This document shows positions 9,307-19,098 of a DNA stretch of 64,000 nt, in pieces. The notes below the pieces were generated by a model that was not told where the DNA came from, ran no database searches, and worked only from the letters and a program-made list of their open reading frames with translations. The translations under genes and the position numbers were made by a program. How positions within the stretch are numbered: the first letter of the stretch is position 1; every line of letters starts with the position of its first letter. The stretch is from the NCBI RefSeq assembly GCF_017161565.1, contig NZ_CP066796.1, positions 62,001 through 126,000 of the forward strand. Reading direction: 5' to 3'. Source of the stretch: Erwinia amylovora. Lineage in GTDB: Bacteria; Pseudomonadota; Gammaproteobacteria; Enterobacterales; Enterobacteriaceae.

Positions 9307-11798
9307 AGCAATTAATCGTACGCGCACTCTGCCTGTATACGCTGTTAACCCCCGGTGGCGTTCAGGCAGATGCGGCCAGCGTTACCGGGGATAGCAATGC
9401 GCTGGCAACTATTCCGCCGCCGGTGGATGTTGTTTCCGCTGCGCCGGGAGCGATCCCGGCACCTCAACCTTCCCGGGCAGGCATCGAGCCACAGCAGGGC
9501 CATCCACCCGGTGCGGTGATGCCAAACGACCCGTTGGCGGGCAATGGCAGCGTACTGCCCGAGGATCCACCCCTTTCAGCCGTGGCCGATGAGCAGCCTG
9601 CTACGTCGATGTCTGCGCTAAACCAGCCGACATCCAGCATCCTTAGCGTAGCCGAGATGGGCCAGAAGCAGGGGATTACCCTGAGCGGCGGGCAGCTGCA
9701 GTCCGGCATCATCTTTACCTTGCCCAACGATGAAGTCATTACTCATGCGCGGCTGAACCTGTCGCTGAAGGTGTCGCAGGCGCTGGCGGCGCGCAATACC
9801 TCACTGCAGCTGATGCTTAACGGCCAACCGCTTGGTACGCTGCCGCTGGGTGCGACAGAGAACAACAGCGAAGACTACGAGCTGGAAATCCCGGCGGCGA
9901 TGGTGGTTTCCAGCAATAATCTGAGCTTTAAAATCAACGATGCGGATCGGCTGATGTGTGAGCGTGACAGCACCCGCTTATATCAGGTGACGATCCTGCC
10001 GAAATCCACGCTGGCGCTTGAAGGGCAACAGCTGAAGATCGGTAACAGTTTGCGCCATTTCCCGCGTCCGTTTATCGACCCGCTGCGTATGAGCCAGGCC
10101 AGCGTCCCCATGACCTTTGGTCACCATGTCACCCCGGGAGAAGTGAGTGCGGCGGCGATAATTGCCTCCTGGATGGGGATTCAGGCAGATTATCGTGGCG
10201 TCAGCTTCCCGGTAATACGTGGCCAGCTGCCCGAACAAAATGGGGTGGTCTTTGGTCATCCCGGCGAAAAAATTGGCAGCCTGACATTGCCAGCCGGTGA
10301 AGGCCTGTCACTGCAAATTATCGACAACCCGGATAACCCGGTGTACAAGCTGCTGCTGGTGACTGGCAAGGATGACGAGGCGCTACGTCAGGCCAGCTGG
10401 CGACTGCTGCAACCTCTGGAGCTGGATGCTCCTCAACTGGCGGTAGCAGACCAGCATATGCCGTTGCGCGAACCCTATGATGCGCCGCGCTGGATCAGCA
10501 CCGATCGCCCGGTAAGCCTCAGTGAGCTGTTGCGCAAAGATCAGAGCCTGACCACTACCGGCATCTGGCACGATGCGCTGCGCGTCAACTTCCGCGCCGC
10601 CCCGGATCTGTTCCTGTGGGACGGTGACAGCGTTCCGGTCCGGCTGAACTACCGCTTCCCGTCAGAAAGCTGGATTGATGAAGATAACTCGCTGCTGAAC
10701 GTCACGCTGAACGGCACCTTTCTGCGCAACCTGACGGTGAACAAAGTCGGGCTGCTGGAGAATATCTGGCACCGTCTCGGCGGTGATGCGCGTCTGGAGC
10801 AATATACGCTGCGGCTCGATCCGTACCTGATCTACGGTGACAACCAGATGCAGCTCTATTTCGATATCAAGCCAAAGGACAGCGCCCCCTGCAGCGTTCT
10901 GGCCAATAACAATATCAAGAGCCGTATTGAGGACAATTCATTTATCGATCTCAGTCATACCCGTCACTTTGCGCTGTTGCCGAACCTCGCTTATTTCGTC
11001 GGCGCATCATTTCCGTTCTCCCGCCTTGCCGACTACTCGCAGACCGTATTCATGCTGCCAGAAGAACCCTCTGACAGTGAAATCAGCACCCTGCTGGATA
11101 TGGCTGGCCGTTCCGGTAATGCCACCGGCGTGGCGCTGTTCCATAATAGCGTGATGTTTGGCGTTCCGTCCGACGGCCCGCTGCGTGAAAAGTTGGCTAA
11201 TAGCGACATTCTGGCGGTTTCCACGCTGGTTCAGGGTGAATTTACCCAGCAGATGCTGGTCGACTCCCCGTATGAGCTAAATGACCATACGCTCGGCGTC
11301 AAAGTGCCCGGTTTGCTAAATAAGCTGCGCGGCTGGCTGAACGGTGACTGGTATCGCCAGACGCTGGCCGCAGATCGCTACCTCTCTTCGAACGAGGACT
11401 GGCGTGGTTTTATCAGCTACCGATCGCCGTGGAACAGTAGCCGTCTGATGGTGATGGCCTTGGCGACCAACGACCAACAGCTGGGCCGTCTGCATAATGA
11501 TATGACCTCCAGACGTATAAACGCCGGGATCCGTGGCGACACGGCAATCATCACTGATGAAAATGGCATTCGCAGCTTCCGCGTGGGCGCACAGTTTCCG
11601 AGCGGGGAAATGCCGTGGTACATGATGGTGGTGTGGTACGCCAACCAGCATGCGGTAATGCTGTCGTTGCTGGCGCTGTTTTGTGCCACCGTCATCGGCC
11701 TCAGTGCCTGGGTTCTGCTGGATCGCCATGCACGGCGCCGTCTGCATCCACTGGACAAACTTCGTCCTTCTGACGAGAAAAAAGACAATGAAAAATAA
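9303..11798 (+). CDS. bcsB: BcsB, periplasmic cellulose synthase subunit
   Basis: Partner of BcsA that guides the glucan through the periplasm. It has 831 residues from the ATG overlapping the bcsA stop; an upstream in-frame start inside bcsA is less likely. A signal peptide (MKQLIVRALCLYTLLTPGGVQA) is followed by about 100 Pro/Ala-rich residues that lengthen the N-terminus relative to E. coli BcsB. The carbohydrate-binding and flavodoxin-like repeats come next. A single membrane helix near the C-terminus (VMLSLLALFCATVIGLSAWV) anchors it beside BcsA. Its end overlaps bcsC by 11 bases. Confidence 0.95.
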   Translation: MKQLIVRALCLYTLLTPGGVQADAASVTGDSNALATIPPPVDVVSAAPGAIPAPQPSRAGIEPQQGHPPGAVMPNDPLAGNGSVLPEDPPLSAVADEQPATSMSALNQPTSSILSVAEMGQKQGITLSGGQLQSGIIFTLPNDEVITHARLNLSLKVSQALAARNTSLQLMLNGQPLGTLPLGATENNSEDYELEIPAAMVVSSNNLSFKINDADRLMCERDSTRLYQVTILPKSTLALEGQQLKIGNSLRHFPRPFIDPLRMSQASVPMTFGHHVTPGEVSAAAIIASWMGIQADYRGVSFPVIRGQLPEQNGVVFGHPGEKIGSLTLPAGEGLSLQIIDNPDNPVYKLLLVTGKDDEALRQASWRLLQPLELDAPQLAVADQHMPLREPYDAPRWISTDRPVSLSELLRKDQSLTTTGIWHDALRVNFRAAPDLFLWDGDSVPVRLNYRFPSESWIDEDNSLLNVTLNGTFLRNLTVNKVGLLENIWHRLGGDARLEQYTLRLDPYLIYGDNQMQLYFDIKPKDSAPCSVLANNNIKSRIEDNSFIDLSHTRHFALLPNLAYFVGASFPFSRLADYSQTVFMLPEEPSDSEISTLLDMAGRSGNATGVALFHNSVMFGVPSDGPLREKLANSDILAVSTLVQGEFTQQMLVDSPYELNDHTLGVKVPGLLNKLRGWLNGDWYRQTLAADRYLSSNEDWRGFISYRSPWNSSRLMVMALATNDQQLGRLHNDMTSRRINAGIRGDTAIITDENGIRSFRVGAQFPSGEMPWYMMVVWYANQHAVMLSLLALFCATVIGLSAWVLLDRHARRRLHPLDKLRPSDEKKDNEK

Positions 11799-14700
11799 AC
11801 CTGTTCAGTTCACTGGCCGTGCGCGCCAGCGCTGGCTGAGCAGCAGCAGCCTTGCACTGTCGATGTTGACATTTGCGGCACTGGCAGTGGATAACAATCC
11901 GGCATTGCAGGCGCTGTTCGAGCAGGCTGACTATTGGCATCAGAAATCCCATGACGATTTAGCGCGTGAGGCGCTGCAAAAAGTCCTGATGGTTGACGGC
12001 AGCAACGTGCAGGCCTTGTATCTGATGGCGCTGTGGTCGCAGCAAAGGGGCAATGCAAGCGAAGCGGCTACCTGGCGCAATCGACTGAGTCAGGTTTCGC
12101 CGCAGGACCCGCGGCTGGTCAGCCTGGATAATGCGCGGCAATTGCAAACTCTGCCGGCGGCTCAGTTGGCGCTGGCGCGTCAGCAGGCACGCAGCGGCAA
12201 CACTGCCGCCGCGTTGCAAACCTGGCGTAACACCTTCAGCGGCAACCAGCCTCCGGCCAGCGTGGCGGCGGAGTATTATCTGACCATGGCCGGTGACCGC
12301 CGCCTGCTGCCGCAGGCGGTGGATAATTTGCGCCAGTTCTCTGCCAGTCATCCGCAGGATATCGGGGGGAAACTGGCTCTCGGTAAAGCCCTGACTTACC
12401 AGGACGCCACCCGGCGTGAAGGTTTGCAGGTGCTGGAAGGTTTGGCGGACGGCAACGCCGAGGCTGACCGCTCCCTACGCCAGGCGCTGCTGTGGCTTGG
12501 CCCACAGCCCGGGGATGCGCCGCTGTACCGGAATTTCCAGCAGCGCCACCCGCAGGACCAGACGGTAACGGACTACTACCGCAAAAATGTGACCGCTGCC
12601 GAGAAAGGCGAAGGTTTTAGCGCCCTGAACAGCGGTGATATCGCCGGCGCGCAGAGCGCTTTCGACCAGGTATTGCAGAGCAACCCGCAAGATGCGGATG
12701 CGCTGGCCGGTCTTGGCTATGCTGCGCAGCGTAGCGGTCACGATTCTCAGGCGGCGGAATACCTGCAACGTGCGGCAAATCTGGGCGGTAGCGACAGCCA
12801 GCAGCGCCAGCAGCAGGCGGACGATGCGCGTTTCTACGCCCGGTTAGCCAGCGCCCGGCAGGCGCTGAAATCTGGCGACAGCGCACAGGCACTGAGCCTG
12901 AGCGCGCCGTTGACCCAGGCAGAAGGCGAAAAAGGCACAGCGGCTAAGCTGTTCTATGCTGACGTGCTGCGTCGTGAGAATCAACCGGGCCAGGCGGAGC
13001 AAACCTATCGCGCCGTACTGGCTACCGATGCCGCTAACCGCCAGGCGCAGGAGGGGCTGTTCTACGTGCTGCGCCAGCAGAACCGCACTGCCGAAGCCAA
13101 CACCCTGCTGGCTTCGCTGCCGGCCAGCGTCCGTCAGGCGGTGACACCGCGCCCGCTAGCCACCAGCGATCCGCTGCGGCGTGAAGCACAACAGCGGCTG
13201 GCGGCGGGCGATGCGCAACGGGCGATCGGCATTCTGCAACAGGGGGTGCAGCGTTTTCCGGGCGACGGCTGGTTACGCCTCGATCTGGCGCGTATTTATC
13301 AGCAGCAGGGCAATGCGGCGGCGGCCGCTGACGTCATGCAGCCCGCTTTTCGTCCCGCAGCCAGCGGCAATGAAATCTATGCCGCCGCCCTGTTTGCCAG
13401 CGAAAACGGCGCCTGGTCACAGGCGCAGAGCCTGCTGTCACGCATTCCATCCCGCAGCCAGAACGCGGATATGCGCACCCTGGCGCAGCGGGTGAACTTC
13501 AACCAGCAGATGGCGGTGGCCCGGCGCTATCTGGCACAGGGTTTCCCGGCAGCCGCGGACAATACCTTGAGAGCGCTGGCGGTCAACCCACCGTACAACC
13601 CCGTCGATGCGGGTAAGCTGGCGGCAGGCCTGGCGCAGGCTGGCGATCTCCCCACGGCGGTGTCGGTCGTGCGGAGCAATATGCAGCGCGGGGTACAGGG
13701 TAATGTGGGGGATTATGCGGCACAGTTGGCGGTACTGGAGCAGGCCGGGCTGGGCGCGGAAGCGCAAAGCTTCATCAACAATCCCGAATTACAGGCGCGC
13801 AGCACCCGCGCGCAGCTGGCAGGCGTCCTGAACGGCGCGTTGATCAATCAGGTGGATGAGCTGCGCACGCGCAAACAGTATGCAGCCGCCTATGACAAGC
13901 TGATTGGCGCACTGCAGCAGGACCCGCAGAATAGCGATCTGATGTTTGCCATGGCACGTCTGTATCAGTCCGGCAAAATGAACAAAGAGGCGGCGGTGGT
14001 TTATGACTACCTGATGACGCGGGATACGCCGGGCCAGGAGGCGCGTGAAGGGGCGATCAACAGTGCGTTATCGTTGAATGACGTGGCGAAAGCGCGTGAG
14101 CTGGCGGCAGGGCTGCGCGGGGAACCGTCAGCGCAGCGCCTGCTGTTAATGGCGCGAGTATCAGAAGCAGACGGCGACCGCAGCCAGGCGCTAAGCTACT
14201 TGCGCCGCGCGAAAGGCAAAATGATCGGCCTGCAAGGTAGCCCGGCCGCCATGGGTGGTTTGGCGCTGGCGGATAACCCGTTTATCAACCGTACCACGCT
14301 GTCAGCCGCTCCCTCCCCGTCGATCTATGGCCACGCCATGCCGTGGCAGCAGGCCCCGGATGCGCGTGATTACCGTAGCATTGATGGCGTCAGCGTGCCG
14401 CAGGTGGCCAGCGCACAGGATCAGACGTTACGCCAGATCGATACCATGATGGACTCCCTGCAAACAGAGAGCGGCACCTGGGTTCAGGCGGGGGTACAGA
14501 TCCGTGGCCGCGATGGTGAAGAGGGCTTAAGTCAGCTGAACGAAAGCAAAGCGCCGCTTACCTGGTCGAGTTCGCCGCTGGGCGATATGCGTGTTGACTT
14601 CACCGTGACGCCAATGACCCTGAGCGCGGGCAGCGCCAGCGGCGACGCCTATCGCCGTCTGGGGAGCGGGGCGGCGGGCGTTGCGGTGGCCAATCAGATC

Positions 14701-15831
14701 CAGAACATCAAGAACGAACAGGATCACCTTAAAGCATTGCGCGCGACGGACAGCGCAAACGGCAATACCGACGGTGTGACTGCTTTCAATGCGGCTAATC
14801 CTGATGTCGCGGCCGCGTTGGATGGCCTGAACGGGATTAACGCGGCTGACTATAACCCGTTCACCAACGGCGGGATGAGCCATCTCAACGCGATCAATAA
14901 CAACGCAGCTCTTAAGAATTATCTCGCTGCCTCATCGCGTAAAGCTGACGTCGATCGCGCGAGCACTGACGCCTCGGATTCGCAGACGGCATCCGGCGTG
15001 GAGCTGAACCTGGCGTTAAGCGGCGACGGTTACCGCATCGACCTGGGCAGTACGCCGCTCGGCCAGGAACTCAGTACCCTGGTCGGTGGCATCAAATGGT
15101 CGCCGAAACTGACCGACTACCTGACGCTGATCCTGACCGGCGAACGCCGTGCGGTGACCGACAGCCTGCTCTCCTATGTGGGCGTGAAGGATCCCTATTC
15201 GGGTAAAAGCTGGGGACGGGTAAGCAAAAACGGCGCTAACGCATTGTTAAGCTATGATGATGGCGATGCCGGATTCTACGCGGGTGCCGGTGGTTACGGC
15301 TATACGGGGGAAAACGTTGCCAGCAACAGCGCACTCATGGCGAACGCCGGGGCTTACGTGCGTCCGTTTCACTATAGCGATCGCGAGCTGAAAACCGGGA
15401 TGAATATCAGCTGGATGGACTTCTCAAAAAACCTCAGCGGTTTCAGCCTCGGACAGGGCGGCTACTTTAGTCCGCAGAACTATATCAGCGTGTCGTTGCC
15501 GGTGGACTTCTCGCAGACTTACGACGATTTACGCGTCAGGCTGGGTGGGTCGGTAGGTTATCAGTCCTATACTCAGAACAGCAGTGCCTACTTCCCGAAT
15601 AACAGTGATTATCAGTCACTGCTGCAAGAGATGGTTACGGCGGGCTATGCCAAAGAAGCGTATTTTAGCGGAAGCAGTAAGAGCGGCATCGGCTATAACC
15701 TTCATGCTGGCGCAGATTACAAGATTAACAAAAACGTCTCACTTGGCGGCCAGCTTGGCTATGACACTTTTGGTGACTATAACGAAAGCACGGCACAACT
15801 CTACTTGCGCTACATGCTGGGGGGCAAATAA
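11788..15831 (+). CDS. bcsC: BcsC, TPR/outer-membrane cellulose export protein
   Basis: Outer-membrane component with a periplasmic TPR scaffold and a C-terminal beta-barrel through which cellulose leaves the cell. It has 1347 residues, longer than E. coli BcsC (about 1150). The ATG at 11788, inside the end of bcsB, gives a basic N-terminus and signal helix (LALSMLTFAALA). Alpha-helical TPR repeats rich in Gln and Ala run to about residue 860. Residues near 965-1067 form an Asn/Ala-rich insert before the barrel. The C-terminal domain (GIKWSPKLTDYLTLILTGERRA, then YFSPQNYISVSLPVDF) is very like E. coli BcsC and ends in LRYMLGGK. bcsD starts 2 bases after the stop. Confidence 0.94.
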   Translation: MKNKPVQFTGRARQRWLSSSSLALSMLTFAALAVDNNPALQALFEQADYWHQKSHDDLAREALQKVLMVDGSNVQALYLMALWSQQRGNASEAATWRNRLSQVSPQDPRLVSLDNARQLQTLPAAQLALARQQARSGNTAAALQTWRNTFSGNQPPASVAAEYYLTMAGDRRLLPQAVDNLRQFSASHPQDIGGKLALGKALTYQDATRREGLQVLEGLADGNAEADRSLRQALLWLGPQPGDAPLYRNFQQRHPQDQTVTDYYRKNVTAAEKGEGFSALNSGDIAGAQSAFDQVLQSNPQDADALAGLGYAAQRSGHDSQAAEYLQRAANLGGSDSQQRQQQADDARFYARLASARQALKSGDSAQALSLSAPLTQAEGEKGTAAKLFYADVLRRENQPGQAEQTYRAVLATDAANRQAQEGLFYVLRQQNRTAEANTLLASLPASVRQAVTPRPLATSDPLRREAQQRLAAGDAQRAIGILQQGVQRFPGDGWLRLDLARIYQQQGNAAAAADVMQPAFRPAASGNEIYAAALFASENGAWSQAQSLLSRIPSRSQNADMRTLAQRVNFNQQMAVARRYLAQGFPAAADNTLRALAVNPPYNPVDAGKLAAGLAQAGDLPTAVSVVRSNMQRGVQGNVGDYAAQLAVLEQAGLGAEAQSFINNPELQARSTRAQLAGVLNGALINQVDELRTRKQYAAAYDKLIGALQQDPQNSDLMFAMARLYQSGKMNKEAAVVYDYLMTRDTPGQEAREGAINSALSLNDVAKARELAAGLRGEPSAQRLLLMARVSEADGDRSQALSYLRRAKGKMIGLQGSPAAMGGLALADNPFINRTTLSAAPSPSIYGHAMPWQQAPDARDYRSIDGVSVPQVASAQDQTLRQIDTMMDSLQTESGTWVQAGVQIRGRDGEEGLSQLNESKAPLTWSSSPLGDMRVDFTVTPMTLSAGSASGDAYRRLGSGAAGVAVANQIQNIKNEQDHLKALRATDSANGNTDGVTAFNAANPDVAAALDGLNGINAADYNPFTNGGMSHLNAINNNAALKNYLAASSRKADVDRASTDASDSQTASGVELNLALSGDGYRIDLGSTPLGQELSTLVGGIKWSPKLTDYLTLILTGERRAVTDSLLSYVGVKDPYSGKSWGRVSKNGANALLSYDDGDAGFYAGAGGYGYTGENVASNSALMANAGAYVRPFHYSDRELKTGMNISWMDFSKNLSGFSLGQGGYFSPQNYISVSLPVDFSQTYDDLRVRLGGSVGYQSYTQNSSAYFPNNSDYQSLLQEMVTAGYAKEAYFSGSSKSGIGYNLHAGADYKINKNVSLGGQLGYDTFGDYNESTAQLYLRYMLGGK

Positions 15832-15833
15832 GC

Positions 15834-16301
15834 ATGAGTCAGTTACTCCAGGAACGCACGCTGCAATATCACCGGCAACGGCAGTCTCAGCCGGGCTGGT
15901 TTGATCTGGTGAACGTGATGGTAGGCGGCATGATGGATAATGCCGACGAGCAGGAAATCCAGGCATTTTTACGCCAGATGGGCGACAACCTGGCCGGACG
16001 TTATCCGTTGGATAAAGCGCGCACCGTGGCCGATTTGGAAGGGAATATCAATCAGGTACTGGAGCGGTTTAACTGGGGCTTTGTCTGCCTGCAAGCATAT
16101 GACGGCGCGATTGTTATCGATCATAGCGCGCTGCCAGCCGGTGACGGCGTCATGCCGCATCGGCAATGGCGTCTGGCGATGGGCGCGGTACTGCGCGGGC
16201 TGTACGCCCGCTGGATGCGTGGTCAGGGCGGCAGCGACCAGGTCGGGCTGACCCTTGAAGAGACCGGCGACTGTTCGCTGCGTTTTCGTTATCAGGTTTG
16301 A
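15834..16301 (+). CDS. bcsD: BcsD, cellulose crystallisation subunit
   Basis: Small periplasmic-facing protein that, in Komagataeibacter, forms octameric rings that bundle nascent glucan chains and favours crystalline cellulose. It has 155 residues, the usual length, without signal peptide or membrane helix. The N-terminus ([20 protein letters not shown]) and the C-terminal part ([10 protein letters not shown]...SLRFRYQV) fit the BcsD/AxCesD family. E. coli-type operons lack this gene, so it marks the operon as the bcsD-containing class. It lies tightly between bcsC and bcsZ; its TGA is 11 bases before the bcsZ ATG. Confidence 0.85.
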   Translation: MSQLLQERTLQYHRQRQSQPGWFDLVNVMVGGMMDNADEQEIQAFLRQMGDNLAGRYPLDKARTVADLEGNINQVLERFNWGFVCLQAYDGAIVIDHSALPAGDGVMPHRQWRLAMGAVLRGLYARWMRGQGGSDQVGLTLEETGDCSLRFRYQV

Positions 16302-16312
16302 GGATTAATAAG

Positions 16313-17311
16313 ATGGCCATACTCAGGGCTGGCTTTATGCTGTTGGCGCTCATAATGGGAATGTCTCAGGCGATGGCCGCAGATGGCTGGAGCAGCTTCA
16401 AAACGCGCTTTATGACCAGCGATGGCCGGATTCAGGATACCGGCAATCAGAACGTCAGCCACACCGAAGGCCAGGGCTATGCCATGCTGATGGCGGTTTA
16501 TTTCAACGACCGCAGCAGCTTTGACAAGCTGTGGCACTGGACGCAGAACAACCTCAGTAACCCGAAAAATGGCCTGTTTTACTGGAAATACACCCCCGGA
16601 GCCAGCGACCCGGTTAGCGACAAAAATAATGCCTCCGACGGGGATGTACTGATCGCCTGGGCGCTACTGAAGGCGGGAGAAAAGTGGCAGGTTCCCGGCT
16701 GGTTGCAGCAGTCAGACCGTATTCAGCGGGCCATTGTGGCGCATAACGTGATTGCCTTTGGGGGCCGCACCGTGATGCTGCCCGGTGTGCAGGGCTTCAA
16801 TAAAACCAGCTACGTGGTGCTGAACCCCTCCTATTTTGTCTTCCCGGCGTGGCGTGATTTTGCCCGGCGCAGTCACTTAAAGGTGTGGGAGCAGCTGATT
16901 GGAGACGGACAGAATTTGCTCACGGAAATGCATTTTGGCGATACCGCTCTGCCGCTGGACTGGGTGGCAATGAACGCCGACGGCTCGCTGGCACCGGCTA
17001 CCGCCTGGCCACCACGATTTAGTTATGATGCGATCCGTATTCCGTTGTACCTGCACTGGTACGACGCCACGTCTTCAGGGCTGGTGCCGTTCCAGCGTTT
17101 CTGGGCCGGTTTCCAGCGCCTGCAAACCCCGGCATGGGTAGATGTGATAAGCAACAACAAAGCTCCCTACTATATGGCAGGCGGCCTGCTGGCGGTGCGT
17201 GATTTAACCCTGGGTGACACCGGATATCTCGATGGATCACCGGGCGCCAGTGAAGACTATTACTCATCAAGCCTGCACCTGTTAACCTGGCTGGCGTTTA
17301 AAGACCGCTAA
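16313..17311 (+). CDS. bcsZ: BcsZ, periplasmic endo-1,4-beta-glucanase (GH8)
   Basis: Cellulase that trims or edits glucan chains in the periplasm during synthesis. It has 332 residues from an ATG preceded by GAGGA (E. coli about 368); a TTG five codons upstream overlaps the bcsD stop and is less likely. The signal peptide ends at [10 protein letters not shown]. Candidate catalytic acid Glu52 lies in HTEGQGYAM, and Asp109 in [14 protein letters not shown] matches the second GH8 carboxylate. The [18 protein letters not shown] segment is typical. Its TAA overlaps the stop of convergent bcsE on the other strand by 4 bases. Confidence 0.93.
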   Translation: MAILRAGFMLLALIMGMSQAMAADGWSSFKTRFMTSDGRIQDTGNQNVSHTEGQGYAMLMAVYFNDRSSFDKLWHWTQNNLSNPKNGLFYWKYTPGASDPVSDKNNASDGDVLIAWALLKAGEKWQVPGWLQQSDRIQRAIVAHNVIAFGGRTVMLPGVQGFNKTSYVVLNPSYFVFPAWRDFARRSHLKVWEQLIGDGQNLLTEMHFGDTALPLDWVAMNADGSLAPATAWPPRFSYDAIRIPLYLHWYDATSSGLVPFQRFWAGFQRLQTPAWVDVISNNKAPYYMAGGLLAVRDLTLGDTGYLDGSPGASEDYYSSSLHLLTWLAFKDR

Positions 17312-18765
17312 GGGACGAAAGGTGGAGCGGAGACAGGATCTGCTCCCCTTGCGGTGATGTGTTGCAATTCAGCGCAGACGAGCAAATCTTCGAACCACAC
17401 CTGAAGGTCGACGAAGATTTCCCCGGCAGGCCTGGGGAAGATAAACTTCAGCGCGGTTTCAAGATGGTGGTAGTGGCAGAAAGAGAGGAACAGATACAGG
17501 CAATCTTCGGTGTGCGTCACCAGATCGCCAAAGCGCCTTGGCCTGCACAGCATCAGCGCCTGCTGCGTGCTCAGGGTTGCCACCGGGCGCAGCGCGACCA
17601 GCAGCCCTTTGCCATTTTCCGGCAGCAGCCGGTTGCCGATCATTCGCGTTACCGCATGGCAGAACTGTGTTGGTGGCAGGTAGCCTTTATCCTGTATCGG
17701 CTGCAGGGATTTCAGCAGTACGGCGAGTTCGGCCGGAACGTGGCGGTTATAAGCCTGCCCCTGCAACCCCTCAAGGGCAGCCAGACAGCGCGATGTCGGC
17801 ACGTTTGACGGCAAAATAGTATTGACGCCGCAGGCCAGCAGCAGGCGTTCGTCGCTGCGGCGCAGCGCCTGCTGCATTTCACGCACTGCAATTTTTAGCC
17901 GACTGCCGCGCGTACGCCGCAGCTGGTGAATATCGCCGGCCAGTGCCTCAATCTGGTGATGATGCTGCAGGCTAAACACCACGGTAGCGCTGCTGGCCTG
18001 CTGCGCACGTTGCGCCAACTGGCCGTTACCCTCAAACAGCGCCCAGTTCACCGTTGGCAATGGCGCCGCGCCTGCCAGCACGTTTTTTTCCACCAGATAC
18101 AGGTTTTCATCATGACATTCTGAGAGAGCGCCCTGCTGGCCTGGAACAATCTGAGTGAAAACCCCGTGCTGTACGTCAAGAGACAGCAGGCGGTCGGCCA
18201 GCAAGCGGCCGCCATGGCCCCACCAGTGAACGCGGTAATGCCAGCTTCCCTGCTGCCATGCCAGGTGGGACAACCCCTCCAGGTGGCGGTAACACGCATG
18301 CAAATCATGCTGCGCGATATCGACCCCGCCCCCCTCCGTAATAACCAGCATGGTTAGCTGTTTGCGGGCTAACCACTGCTGCATCCCCTTTAGCCACTGG
18401 GCCAGCTGGTCAGCGGACAGGTTATCCCATGTACTCAACACGGCACAAAATAGAAGAAGTCCCGGATTATCGTTTACGCCACGCGACAGATATTGGGTCA
18501 GGTCGTTCAGCGCATCCGGCGCATCCGGTAGAGAAAACAACGCGATCCGATCGCGCACGCCGGCATCGATCGGCGGCAGTAAATCTTCGTTTGCCCCGGC
18601 GGCATGGCTTATCAGGGTGATTGCCGCGTGCGCAGCGATGGTCTGACGCACCAGCAGATGTGCATCCTGCTGTCGGTTGACCATTACCCAATAGCAGCCA
18701 GGGGTTTTCATCTGGATTAATTCGTTTTGCACCTGTTCAAGGCCCAGGGTAAATGACATCGTCAT
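17308..18765 (-). CDS. bcsE: BcsE, c-di-GMP-binding cellulose regulator
   Basis: Cytoplasmic GIL-domain protein that binds c-di-GMP and is needed for full cellulose output. It has about 485 residues. The middle part matches E. coli BcsE strongly ([39 protein letters not shown]). The c-di-GMP RxxD motif is present as RFGD starting near residue 411 (RTGD at 415 in E. coli). The start is uncertain: two ATGs at 18765 and 18759 fit the E. coli N-terminus, a third lies at 18789, and none has a good ribosome site. In E. coli bcsE is divergent from bcsRQ and leads bcsEFG; here it stands alone, convergent behind bcsZ, and bcsF and bcsG are absent. Confidence 0.92.
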   Translation of the reverse strand: MTMSFTLGLEQVQNELIQMKTPGCYWVMVNRQQDAHLLVRQTIAAHAAITLISHAAGANEDLLPPIDAGVRDRIALFSLPDAPDALNDLTQYLSRGVNDNPGLLLFCAVLSTWDNLSADQLAQWLKGMQQWLARKQLTMLVITEGGGVDIAQHDLHACYRHLEGLSHLAWQQGSWHYRVHWWGHGGRLLADRLLSLDVQHGVFTQIVPGQQGALSECHDENLYLVEKNVLAGAAPLPTVNWALFEGNGQLAQRAQQASSATVVFSLQHHHQIEALAGDIHQLRRTRGSRLKIAVREMQQALRRSDERLLLACGVNTILPSNVPTSRCLAALEGLQGQAYNRHVPAELAVLLKSLQPIQDKGYLPPTQFCHAVTRMIGNRLLPENGKGLLVALRPVATLSTQQALMLCRPRRFGDLVTHTEDCLYLFLSFCHYHHLETALKFIFPRPAGEIFVDLQVWFEDLLVCAELQHITARGADPVSAPPFVP

Positions 18766-19098
18766 AACGTTATGCGCACCGGGAATCATTCGGGGGAAGC
18801 TGGTGTGAATGACATTTCAGCACCAGTGATTATTCATTTCAATATACATCACTGCTTAAAACGCGTCAGCGGATCATTTATCACGTTTTCATCTGTGAAA
18901 CCTGGCGTTCTGCAGTCTGGCTTAGTTCTGTACCCGCCGCGCGGCTCTGTTCACCTGCCGATCGCCTCATCCAGGAAAACACTTAAACGGCGGCTGGCGA
19001 AGCGTGGTAACTTAACAAGTAGTTACCTTAGGATATACTCAAGGCTGTTTTGGCCTTAAATGCGTTGAAAAACCCTTTCAGCGCTTCGGAGAGTTTGC
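18766..19098. other. Divergent intergenic region between bcsE and hmsP
   Basis: 333 bases between two divergently read genes, with no convincing ORF. It contains the promoter-like element for hmsP listed separately and a small hairpin (AAGGC / GCCTT) at about 19041-19057 in the probable 5' leader. No clear promoter for bcsE was recognised. Confidence 0.5.
19012..19039 (+). promoter_or_regulatory. Sigma-70-like promoter of hmsP
   Basis: TTAACA (5 of 6 matches to the -35 consensus) at 19012-19017, then a 16-base spacer, then TATACT (-10) at 19034-19039. It lies about 60 bases upstream of the hmsP start codon. Confidence 0.55.
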
